This document shows positions 15,748 to 23,659 of a stretch of 64,000 nt of DNA, piece by piece. Within the stretch, counting starts at the first letter, position 1. The number at the start of each line of letters is the position of its first letter. The notes under the pieces were generated by a model. It searched no databases and was not told the DNA's origin. It was given only the letters and a program-made list of their open reading frames with translations. A program made the position numbers and the translations under genes. Origin of the DNA: Haloarcula rubra (GTDB taxonomy: Archaea; Halobacteriota; Halobacteria; Halobacteriales; Haloarculaceae); contig NZ_RKLR01000003.1 of NCBI RefSeq assembly GCF_019599465.1, positions 186,001 to 250,000 of the forward strand, in the 5' to 3' direction.

Positions 15748-18267
15748 TCAGTTTCTAGCGTACGTTCGGAGTCGTTTCTCCACCTGTTCGTTGACGCGTG
15801 CCAACTCCTCGTCAACTTGCTCGACGTTCGTAATGTGTTCGATACCCTCCTCTATCACCGTTCGTACGGTGTCGAACGGCCCGATCTGGGCTCCCCGGGT
15901 CGCCGTCGTGTCGGTCGTGGCGACCAACTGGTCGAACGCGGTGGCGTAGTGCGGGTTCCGTTCGAACCACCCGTCCGACCGTAGCTTCGGAATCGCCGCC
16001 TCGTGGACCGGGAAGTACCCCGTCTCGCGGTGCCACCGCATCTGCTGGTCCTGTTCGGTGAGCCACGTGAGGAACTGCCCGACCGCGTCCCGCGTCGCAC
16101 GGGGTAACCCGTCACTGACCCACAGCGACGCGCCACCGACGAGGACGCCGGTCCGTTCGTCTTCGACCGGGAGCATCCCCGTGCCGACGTCGAAGTCGGC
16201 ACCGGATTCGATGGCTTGCAACGACGACGAGGACCCGACGAGCATCGCCGCGTCGCCCGCGTGGAACGCGGTTCGCGCCTCCCCACGAGCCTCGATACCG
16301 GGGTTCAGATAGAGGCCGTCGGCCTCCATGGCGACCCACCACTCGACGAGCGACCGGGCGAACTCGTCGTCGAGATGCGCCGACTGGGGGACCCCAGCAC
16401 GGCCGTTCTCCGCGTCGACTAGCAGTTCGTCGGCCTCGGCGAACCACTGCTCGACGAACCACGAGTAGTTCGCGAACGTGATGCCGTAGTCCGCACCGCT
16501 CCGTGAGACGAGTCGCTCGGCGGCGCTCCGGACCGCGTCGAACGTCCGCGGCGGTGATTCGGGGTCTAGCCCCGCCGCACGGAACGCGTCACGGTTGTAC
16601 GCGAGGACGGGGTTCGAGGCGTTGAATGGGAGCGACTGCAACTGCCCGTCCATGCGGTAGTAGTTCGACACCGGGTCTATGAGCGAGTCGACGTGGTCGG
16701 CGGGGAGCAACCGTTCGACCGGCACGAAGTGGCCACTCTCGCGTGCGCGCGTACTGCCTATCTCGAACACCTGCGCGACGGTGGGGCCGTCCCCGGTGGC
16801 CGCTGCCTCGAGCGTCGCGTCGAGCGTCCCGCGATAGCTCCCCTTCGAGGTCAGCGAGACGCTGATGCCCTCGGTCTGGGACTCGAACTCGTCGGCGAGG
16901 GATTCGAGCAACAACGCCTTCTCTCCGCCCATCGCGTGCCAGAACTCCACTACCGTCTCGTCGGCGCTCGCCGACGTCCCCGCCCCGGCGAGCTCGAACC
17001 GATCGAGCGTGGCCTCCAGCGAATCGGCCCGTTCGGTGAGCGTCGACACACGGGTCGAGACTTCCGCCAGTTCCGTCGTCTGTTCCTGTGCGGCGTCGGC
17101 CGCGGTGTCGGCCTCCGCCGTGGTCCGGTCGCTTATCTCGCCCACTTCGTCGACCATCGAGACGACCTCCTGCGTGGACTGGGCCTGCGAGTCGGTCGCG
17201 TCGTCGATCTCCTGTACGCTCGCGTCCACCTCGTCCACACGCTCGACCACGGCGTCGAGTTCGTCGAGGGCCCGCTCGACGGCCTCGTGCGTGCTCTCGA
17301 CGGTGGTCCGGGTGTGGTGCATCTCCTCGGCCGTCGCGTCGGCGTGGTCGTGCACCCTGTCGATGGAGGACGCTATCTCGTCGGTCGCCCGCTTCGTCTC
17401 GCTGGCGAGGTTCTTCACCTCGTCGGCGACGACGGTGAACCCGTCCCCCTCCGACCCGGCGCGTGCGGCCTCGATGTTGGCGTTGAGGGCCAGAATGTTG
17501 GTCTGGTCCGCCACGTCGGTGACGAACTCGACTATGTCCTCGATGTCGGTCATGCGGTCGTTCAGCCGTTCGACCTTCTGGGCCGTCTCCTCGGCGTGCC
17601 TCGTCAGTTGGTCGAGTTCCGCCATCGCGTCGCCGGCGGCCGCCTGTGCCGTCGACCCCCGACTGCTCGCCGCCTCCGAGGTGTCTGCTACCTCGTTGGC
17701 GGACGCGGCGATTTCCTCGATAGTGGCCGAGAGGCTCCGCATCTCGTCCGAGATGTCCTGAATGCGGTCACGCTGGGTCCGTGACCCCGCCGATATCTCG
17801 TCGACGGCCTCGCTGACGTCCCTGCTGGAGCCTTTCACGCTATCGATTCGGTCGTCGACGCGTTCGGTCGCCGACGACACCTGTTCACTGAACGAGGCCA
17901 TGCGGTCGACGGTCTCGCGCCACTCCGAGACGAGGTCGTCGTACGCGTCGTAGAGGTCCGCCGCACGCTCGGTCGGCGGTTCCCCGGGCGTCGCGGTCAG
18001 GTCGCCCTCCGCGTTGGCCGCCGCGACGTCGGCCAGTCGGTCGACGGCCGACTCGAGGTCGCTCCGTCTGGCGCGCTCGGCGGCGAGTTCGTCTTCGAGA
18101 CGTGCTATCTCTGCGGCTGCGCCGTCCTCCTCGTCAGGTGTGTCGGGCGTCGCCGTCGGTTTGCTCGTGTCCGTCTTCGCGCCCTGTGTGTCTGTGTCGG
18201 GAGTACGGTCCGCCGCTCCGCCGTCGGTCTCGACGGCGTCGTCTCCGAACGGGTTCCAGCCAGTCAT
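15748..18267 (-). CDS. Soluble chemoreceptor fused to a UgpB-like glycerol-3-phosphate-binding domain
   Basis: An 839-aa protein with no signal peptide and no membrane span. Residues 1-50 are a Pro/Thr/Asp-rich tail, 50-80 coiled coil, about 80-120 a HAMP-like segment, and 120-425 a full chemoreceptor signalling domain with the intact tip (QTNILALNANIEAARAG, 255-271). Residues 437-837 are a complete family-1 solute-binding protein closest to UgpB: EFWHAMGGE, FEIGS (501-505), LPFNASNPVLAYNRDAF, GGASLWV (711-717), ETGYFPV (748-754) and Arg802, matching conserved UgpB blocks by eye. It lies between glpK and glpABC. I infer a cytoplasmic taxis receptor for glycerol 3-phosphate; the ligand is unproven. 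Confidence 0.85.
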   Translation of the reverse strand: MTGWNPFGDDAVETDGGAADRTPDTDTQGAKTDTSKPTATPDTPDEEDGAAAEIARLEDELAAERARRSDLESAVDRLADVAAANAEGDLTATPGEPPTERAADLYDAYDDLVSEWRETVDRMASFSEQVSSATERVDDRIDSVKGSSRDVSEAVDEISAGSRTQRDRIQDISDEMRSLSATIEEIAASANEVADTSEAASSRGSTAQAAAGDAMAELDQLTRHAEETAQKVERLNDRMTDIEDIVEFVTDVADQTNILALNANIEAARAGSEGDGFTVVADEVKNLASETKRATDEIASSIDRVHDHADATAEEMHHTRTTVESTHEAVERALDELDAVVERVDEVDASVQEIDDATDSQAQSTQEVVSMVDEVGEISDRTTAEADTAADAAQEQTTELAEVSTRVSTLTERADSLEATLDRFELAGAGTSASADETVVEFWHAMGGEKALLLESLADEFESQTEGISVSLTSKGSYRGTLDATLEAAATGDGPTVAQVFEIGSTRARESGHFVPVERLLPADHVDSLIDPVSNYYRMDGQLQSLPFNASNPVLAYNRDAFRAAGLDPESPPRTFDAVRSAAERLVSRSGADYGITFANYSWFVEQWFAEADELLVDAENGRAGVPQSAHLDDEFARSLVEWWVAMEADGLYLNPGIEARGEARTAFHAGDAAMLVGSSSSLQAIESGADFDVGTGMLPVEDERTGVLVGGASLWVSDGLPRATRDAVGQFLTWLTEQDQQMRWHRETGYFPVHEAAIPKLRSDGWFERNPHYATAFDQLVATTDTTATRGAQIGPFDTVRTVIEEGIEHITNVEQVDEELARVNEQVEKRLRTYARN

Positions 18268-18601
18268 GTCGGCCCCTCACTCCGTAGCTCGTGTGCTATC
18301 ATGCTAATTCGTGTCCCACTAATCGCACATAATTGTACATAGTAGTTACTGAAGCCCCCCGTGCCGACAGTAACTGAGAAGTACTCCTCGTTCGCCCCTT
18401 CGAACACTGGCCAGTGACCGGATATTGGTGGTCTCAGCGGGGGGATCGGTCCAAACAGGACAAATCGTCAGAGAATTTTTACGTGCGTGGTCATCGTTCA
18501 CACGATAGTCGAGACAATCATGATTACTAATAAAATTTACTGGCGAACCCCGGTTCAACGGTAAAATAAAGTGGATGGGCTCCAAAGCGCACGTATAACA
18601 G
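18268..18601. promoter_or_regulatory. Divergent promoter region shared by the fusion receptor and glpABC
   Basis: A 334-bp gap holding only regulatory sequence. Rightward, TAAAATAA near 18562-18569 is the likely glpA TATA box (start at 18602, leader about 10 nt). Leftward, an AT-rich ATTAGCATGATAG near 18297-18309 could serve the receptor gene. Two further structures stand out: a perfect 12-bp palindrome CACTGGCCAGTG (18405-18416), and an inverted repeat AGTTACTG (18344-18351)/CAGTAACT (18368-18375). They are candidate operators; no regulator gene is adjacent. Confidence 0.5.
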
Positions 18602-20332
18602 ATGGCATCGACACCACACATCGCCGTCATCGGCGGCGGTTCGACCGGCGTTGGCATCGCCCGTGACCTCGCGATGCGAGGGCTCGACGTGACACTCGTC
18701 GAGCAGGGGAATCTCACACACGGGACGACCGGCCGGATGCACGGCCTGCTCCACAGCGGCGGGCGATACGCCGTCTCCGACCAGGCCAGCGCCACGGAGT
18801 GTATCGAAGAGAACCGCGTCCTGCGAGACATCGCCAGCCACTGCGTCGAGATGACCGGCGGGATGTTCGTCAAGCGCCCCGAGGACTCCGAGGAGTACTT
18901 TCAGGAGAAGTTACAGGGGTGTAAGGAGTGCGGCATCCCCGCGGACGTCGTCTCCGGTGCGGAAGCCCGCCAGATGGAGCCACACCTCGCGAAAGACGTC
19001 GAGAAGGCCATCACCGTCCCTGACGGCGCAATCGACCCCTTCCGTCTCGTCGTCGCGAACGCCGCCAGCGCCCAGGAACACGGCGCGCGCATCGAGACGC
19101 ACTCGAAGGTGACGGACCTCCTCGTCGAGGACGACGAAGTGGTCGGTCTGGAAGTCGAACACGCCTCCGGGCCGGGCAAGCGAGTCCACGGGACCGAAGG
19201 CGGCACCGAGGAGATTCGCGCGGACTACGTCGTCAACGCGACGGGGGCGTGGGCCGGTCGCATCGGCGACATGGCCGACCTCGACATCGCCGTCAGGCCC
19301 TCGAAGGGCGTCATGACTATCATGAACATCCGACAGGTGGACACGGTCATCAACCGCTGCCGGCCGAAGGGCGACGCCGACATCGTGGTCCCCCACGAGA
19401 CGACGGCCATCCTCGGGACCACGGACGAGGAAGTAGAAGACCCCGAAGACTACCCAGAGGAGCAGTGGGAAGTGGACCTGATGATAGAGACGCTGTCGGA
19501 ACTGATTCCGATGCTCGAAGAGGCGCGGACGATTCGCTCGTTCTGGGGCGTCCGACCGCTGTACGAACCGCCGGACGTCGGCAGCGAGGACCCGACCGAC
19601 ATCACGCGGGATTTCTTCCTGTTGGACCACGACGAGCGTGACGACTTGCCGGGCATGACCAGCATCGTCGGCGGGAAGTTCACCACCTACCGGATGATGG
19701 GCGAGCAGATATCCGACCACGTCTGCGGCAAGTTCGGTATCGACGCCGAGTGTCGAACCGCCGACGAACCGCTGCCCGGCAGCGAGGACTTCTCCGTCCT
19801 CCGGGACTACATGGACGAGTTCGGTCTCCGGTCGCCAATCGGTCGCCGGAGCGTCGAACGCCTCGGCTCCCGGGCCGACGAGGTGCTCAAGACAGAGGGC
19901 CCGAACCCCACTGTCTGTGAGTGTGAGGGCGTCACCCGCGCCGAGATTCAGGACGCTATCAGCCAGTCCGGCTCCGACCTCAACGCCGTCCGCATCCGCA
20001 CTCGCGCTTCGATGGGGAACTGTCAGGGCGGTATCTGCACGCATCGGATGGCCAGCGAACTCCACGGCGAGTACGACGAGGGAATCGTCCGCGAGGCGTG
20101 GGACGAACTCTTACAGGAGCGCTGGAAGGGCCAGCGACACGCCCTCTGGGGCGAACAACTCTCACAGGCGGCGCTGAACTACGCGCTGCACGCGACGACG
20201 CAGAACCGCGACAACGACCCCGCCGGTGGGGACCCGGTCGACTTCGCAGCCTTCGACTCCGGCGTCGACCACACCGACGACTCGGGGACGGCCGACGTCG
20301 CCGCCGACGGAGGGAAACCAGATGGCGATTGA
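18602..20332 (+). CDS. glpA: Anaerobic-type glycerol-3-phosphate dehydrogenase, subunit A
   Basis: A 576-aa FAD-dependent catalytic subunit that oxidises sn-glycerol 3-phosphate to dihydroxyacetone phosphate. It has the dinucleotide motif [18 protein letters not shown] and the [15 protein letters not shown] block. The C-terminal BFD-like [2Fe-2S] domain carries CECEG near residue 438 and GNCQGGIC near 473. GlpABC is peripheral on the membrane and passes electrons to the quinone pool via GlpC. The gene overlaps glpB by 11 nt. The start at 18602 follows a TATA-like TAAAATAA. Confidence 0.95.
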   Translation: MASTPHIAVIGGGSTGVGIARDLAMRGLDVTLVEQGNLTHGTTGRMHGLLHSGGRYAVSDQASATECIEENRVLRDIASHCVEMTGGMFVKRPEDSEEYFQEKLQGCKECGIPADVVSGAEARQMEPHLAKDVEKAITVPDGAIDPFRLVVANAASAQEHGARIETHSKVTDLLVEDDEVVGLEVEHASGPGKRVHGTEGGTEEIRADYVVNATGAWAGRIGDMADLDIAVRPSKGVMTIMNIRQVDTVINRCRPKGDADIVVPHETTAILGTTDEEVEDPEDYPEEQWEVDLMIETLSELIPMLEEARTIRSFWGVRPLYEPPDVGSEDPTDITRDFFLLDHDERDDLPGMTSIVGGKFTTYRMMGEQISDHVCGKFGIDAECRTADEPLPGSEDFSVLRDYMDEFGLRSPIGRRSVERLGSRADEVLKTEGPNPTVCECEGVTRAEIQDAISQSGSDLNAVRIRTRASMGNCQGGICTHRMASELHGEYDEGIVREAWDELLQERWKGQRHALWGEQLSQAALNYALHATTQNRDNDPAGGDPVDFAAFDSGVDHTDDSGTADVAADGGKPDGD

Positions 20333-21593
20333 GTCCGAAATCCTCGTCGTCGGCGGCGGTCTCGCGGGCCTCTCCAGTGCCCTCGCGGCCGCCCGCGACG
20401 GCGCCGACGTCCGCCTCGTCTCCTACAAGCAGAGCACGCTCCGGCAGGCGTCCGGGTTGGTCGACCTCCTCGGATACACGCCCGACGGGGAGGGCCCACT
20501 GACCGACCCCTACGCCGCGATGCCCGACCTGCCCGCTTCCCACCCGTACCGGACCGTCGGTGTCGAGACGGTCAGAGAGGCGATGGCGATGTTCGACGAG
20601 GTCAGCGGCTACGAAGGGGGCCACACCGACACCAACGCCCTCCTGCCCACCCACGGCGGGACCATCAAACCCACCGCCCGCTACCCACGCGGTGCGGCGG
20701 CAGGACTGGCGAGCGACGACCGGGACACCCTGTTTGTCGGCATCGAGTCGATGACGGACTTCGACGCGCCCCACGTGGCCGACCACTTAGACGCCGCCGG
20801 CGTCCCGTTCGACGTGCGCGGCGAGACCATCCGGTTCCCGGGCGACCTGCGAGCGGACGCGAAGGTGACACGGTACGCGAAACTCCTCGACACCAACGGC
20901 GAGGTGGCGGTGCGGGGCCGAAAGGTGCCGGCACGCGAGGCGCTCGCCCAGCGAGTGAACCCACTCGTCGAGGACGCGGAGCGCGTCGGCTTCCCCGCGA
21001 TTCTGGGCGACGACAACCCCGGTGCCATCCGCGACGCCCTCGGCGACCAGATGGGCGTCGACGTGTTCGAGGTCCCGATGGGCCCGCCATCCCTGCCGGG
21101 CCTCCGACTCGAAGACAAGTTGTTCGAGGCGTTGGACGAGAGCGGTGCGAGTTTCGAGACCGGCAACCCCATCGTCGACTTCGACGGCGAGGGCCACGTA
21201 GAGCGCGTCTTCATGGAGAAGAACGGCGCACGCATCCCGCTCTCGGCCGACCAGTACGTCCTCGCGACTGGTGGCCTCGTCGGGAAAGGCGTCGAGTCCG
21301 ACCGCGACGGGGTCAGCGAACCCGTCTTCGACTGTCACGTCCCCCACAGCGACGACCGGTACGACTGGTTCGACACCGACGTCTTCGGCGACCACCCGTT
21401 CGCCGGGTTCGGCGTCGAGACGGACGACGACCTGCGACCGCTGTCTGCGGATGGCGACGTGGAGTTCGACAACCTGCGGGCCGCGGGCAGTGTGCTCGGC
21501 GGCTACGACTTCGCGGCGGAGAAATCGGGTAGCGGCGTCTCGATTGCGACAGGCTACGCGGCGGGCACGAGCGCCGCAGCGGAGGTACGATGA
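20322..21593 (+). CDS. glpB: Anaerobic-type glycerol-3-phosphate dehydrogenase, subunit B
   Basis: A 423-aa flavoprotein subunit. The N-terminal motif [21 protein letters not shown] binds the flavin. The rest matches GlpB ([17 protein letters not shown] in the middle, a final [23 protein letters not shown]). The ATG at 20322 overlaps the glpA stop, so translation is coupled; a longer in-frame start upstream would lie inside glpA and is rejected. It ends in a 4-bp overlap with glpC. It is part of the three-subunit GlpABC complex with FAD/FMN chemistry at the inner face of the membrane. Confidence 0.93.
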   Translation: MAIESEILVVGGGLAGLSSALAAARDGADVRLVSYKQSTLRQASGLVDLLGYTPDGEGPLTDPYAAMPDLPASHPYRTVGVETVREAMAMFDEVSGYEGGHTDTNALLPTHGGTIKPTARYPRGAAAGLASDDRDTLFVGIESMTDFDAPHVADHLDAAGVPFDVRGETIRFPGDLRADAKVTRYAKLLDTNGEVAVRGRKVPAREALAQRVNPLVEDAERVGFPAILGDDNPGAIRDALGDQMGVDVFEVPMGPPSLPGLRLEDKLFEALDESGASFETGNPIVDFDGEGHVERVFMEKNGARIPLSADQYVLATGGLVGKGVESDRDGVSEPVFDCHVPHSDDRYDWFDTDVFGDHPFAGFGVETDDDLRPLSADGDVEFDNLRAAGSVLGGYDFAAEKSGSGVSIATGYAAGTSAAAEVR

Positions 21594-22957
21594 GCGACGC
21601 ACAACCTACAGACTTCGACCCAGTTGAACCGAACACGGGCGAGGGCTTCGAACCGGTCGAAGTGTTCCCCGAGAGCGACGACTTCGACCTGCGACCGGGC
21701 GCGGACTCCTGCTACAAGTGCTCGGTCTGTGATACGAACTGTCCGGTGGCGGAAGTCGACGACGACTTCCCCGGACCGAAGTTCCAGGGGCCCGAGCAGT
21801 GGCGCCTGAAACAGACCGACGACGACTACGAGATAGACGACTCGGTCATGTCGTGTTCGAACTGCATGCGCTGTGACTCGGCGTGTCCCTCGGGCGTGCC
21901 GCTGAGTCAGATGCACAACACCGCCCGCGGGGAGTACGTCGAGGAGCAGATGGACAAACTGTCCGTCGAGTACGTCCGCAACCGCATCCTCTCGAACTAC
22001 CGCCTGTCGGCGAGTATCGCCAGCAAGGTACCACGACTCGCGAACTTCGCCATGAACTTCGGACCCGCCCGGTGGGTGATGGAGAAGACGATGGGCGTCA
22101 CGAGCGAGCGTGACTTCCCCGAGTTCGCCCAGCAGACGTTCCGCGAGTGGTGGGCCGCCCGCGGCGGTGCCGACGCCTCCAGAGCGAACGCCGTCGAGAG
22201 CCGCGAACGCCGCGGCGAACCCGCCGACGCCGACAAGAAAGTCGCCTACTTCCACGGCTGTTACTCCAACTACAACACGCCGGACGTCGGCAAGGCGATG
22301 GTCCACGTCTTCGAACACTTCGGCTACGAAGTCGTCGCGCCCGAACAGAAGTGCTCGGGGACGCCGATGTTCGCAAACGGGATGCTCGACGACGCTCGCC
22401 GGCACGCCGAGGTCAACGTCTCGTCGATGTCGGACCTCGTCGACCAGGGATACGACGCCATCGCGTCCTGTACCTCCTGTTCGATGGCGCTCCGACAGGA
22501 GTACCCCGAACTGTTCGACATCGACGGCATCGAGAAAGTGGCTTCGAACACGTTCGAGGCCATCGAGTACCTCCGCATCCACGAGGACGTGAAAGGCGAG
22601 ATAGAGTCCGCCGAAGTGTCGGGCGAACTGGCACAGGAGTTCGCCTACCACGCGCCGTGTCACGCCCGGAATCAGGGGCTCGAACGGCAGGCCGTCGAAC
22701 TGTTTCGGGACCTCGACGGCGTCGGCGTCGAGGACGTCGGTGACTCCTGTTCGGGCATCTCGGGCACCTACGGCTGGAAGGAGGAGAAGTACGAGAAGTC
22801 CATGGAGATAGGTGACGAGATGTTCGAGCACATGGAACACGCCGAGGGCGAGACGGGCATGACCGAGTGCCCCACCTGTGCGATGCAGATGGAACACGGC
22901 ACCGGCTACGAGATTCGCCACCCCCTCGAACTCGTCGAGGCCGCAGTGGTGGAGTGA
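21590..22957 (+). CDS. glpC: Anaerobic-type glycerol-3-phosphate dehydrogenase, iron-sulfur subunit C
   Basis: A 455-aa subunit that anchors GlpAB and transfers electrons to quinone. Two ferredoxin-type 4Fe-4S motifs are visible: CYKCSVCDTNCP (Cys 41, 44, 47, 51) and CSNCMRCDSACP (Cys 89, 92, 95, 99). Two CCG-type domains with HGCYSNYN and HAPCHARNQG follow. Its ATG overlaps the glpB stop (ATGA), completing a tightly coupled glpABC operon of the halobacterial type. Confidence 0.94.
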   Translation: MSDAQPTDFDPVEPNTGEGFEPVEVFPESDDFDLRPGADSCYKCSVCDTNCPVAEVDDDFPGPKFQGPEQWRLKQTDDDYEIDDSVMSCSNCMRCDSACPSGVPLSQMHNTARGEYVEEQMDKLSVEYVRNRILSNYRLSASIASKVPRLANFAMNFGPARWVMEKTMGVTSERDFPEFAQQTFREWWAARGGADASRANAVESRERRGEPADADKKVAYFHGCYSNYNTPDVGKAMVHVFEHFGYEVVAPEQKCSGTPMFANGMLDDARRHAEVNVSSMSDLVDQGYDAIASCTSCSMALRQEYPELFDIDGIEKVASNTFEAIEYLRIHEDVKGEIESAEVSGELAQEFAYHAPCHARNQGLERQAVELFRDLDGVGVEDVGDSCSGISGTYGWKEEKYEKSMEIGDEMFEHMEHAEGETGMTECPTCAMQMEHGTGYEIRHPLELVEAAVVE

Positions 22958-23070
22958 CGAGACGGAGATAGTTCGGTCGGCCTCGAATTCCGATATCGGC
23001 GTCTGTCCCAGTCTCGGTTTTCACGCTGATTTTACCGGGTGTGCCGCCGACTCGCCTGGTCGTCGATAGT

Positions 23071-23085
23071 GCCGCTCTTAGCGGC
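23071..23085. terminator. Hairpin between convergent glpC and uspA ends
   Basis: GCCGCT-CTT-AGCGGC forms a 6-bp stem with a 3-nt loop in the 158-bp gap between the convergent glpC and UspA genes, about 30 nt past the UspA stop. No long T-run follows on either strand, so the terminator call is tentative. Confidence 0.25.
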
Positions 23086-23115
23086 GAGAACCGCGAAAGA
23101 ACAGGTGGTGAGCGC

Positions 23116-23565
23116 TTATTCGCCGCGGACGAAGGTGACCGGACACGGCGCGTTGAGCATGACCTCCTGTGCCGTGGACCCGAAGACCGCTTTCCCGGTC
23201 GGGGAGCGCTTGCGGCCACCGACGACGACGAGGTCCGCACCGGTCTCCTCGGCGAGGTCGACTATCTGTTCGCCGTGGTTCCCGACAGCGCCTCGAACGC
23301 TGGTGGTGATATCGGCGTCGCCGAGTCGCTTCTCCAGTTCCCGGACCGTCGTGTGCCGGTCGGCTACCTCGTCGACGTCGGCCTCTGCGGCGGAGGCGAA
23401 CTCCAGTCGGTCGACGACGTTGTCGTACTCGTCCTCGGTGAACACGTGGCCGATGACGACTTCGGCCCCGGTCGGCCCGGCGATGTCGCCCACGGTCTCG
23501 GCGAGTTCGTCGATTCGGTCTTTGTCGTTCGGCCCGACTGCGAGGAGAATCTTCTGGATTGCCAT
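23116..23565 (-). CDS. Universal stress protein (UspA family)
   Basis: 149 residues with the Usp fold. KILLAVGPNDKDR is at the N-terminus, DLVVVGGRKRSPTGKAVFGSTAQEVMLNAPCPVTFV at the C-terminus. The G-x(2)-R-x(6)-G-x(2)-like ATP-loop (GGRKRSPTGKAVFGS) suggests an ATP-binding subclass. The ATG at 23565 is chosen because a leftward TATA-like TTTACTG (23589-23595) sits 27 bp upstream. A perfect palindrome of the sugar-regulon type (23608-23621) lies just upstream of that TATA box, so expression may follow sugar availability. It is separate from PEP carboxylase, whose stop is 94 bp upstream. Confidence 0.85.
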   Translation of the reverse strand: MAIQKILLAVGPNDKDRIDELAETVGDIAGPTGAEVVIGHVFTEDEYDNVVDRLEFASAAEADVDEVADRHTTVRELEKRLGDADITTSVRGAVGNHGEQIVDLAEETGADLVVVGGRKRSPTGKAVFGSTAQEVMLNAPCPVTFVRGE

Positions 23566-23607
23566 AGCGAGTGTCCAAGTGGGACCACAGTAAAGGCTTC
23601 GGTGGAT

Positions 23608-23621
23608 ACAACAGGTGTTGT
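23608..23621. promoter_or_regulatory. GfcR-type palindrome upstream of uspA
   Basis: ACAACA-GG-TGTTGT, a perfect pair of 6-bp half-sites. It lies 12 bp upstream of the uspA TATA-like element, the position expected of an activator. It shares its core with the sites at 44224, 47733, 53673, 54797 and 57115, and fits the motif C/AACA-N5-G/TGTT that I recall for Haloferax GfcR. Confidence 0.55.
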
Positions 23622-23659
23622 TACTGAGCTCCAACCGTCGACCGGGGTGACCGGGCGGG

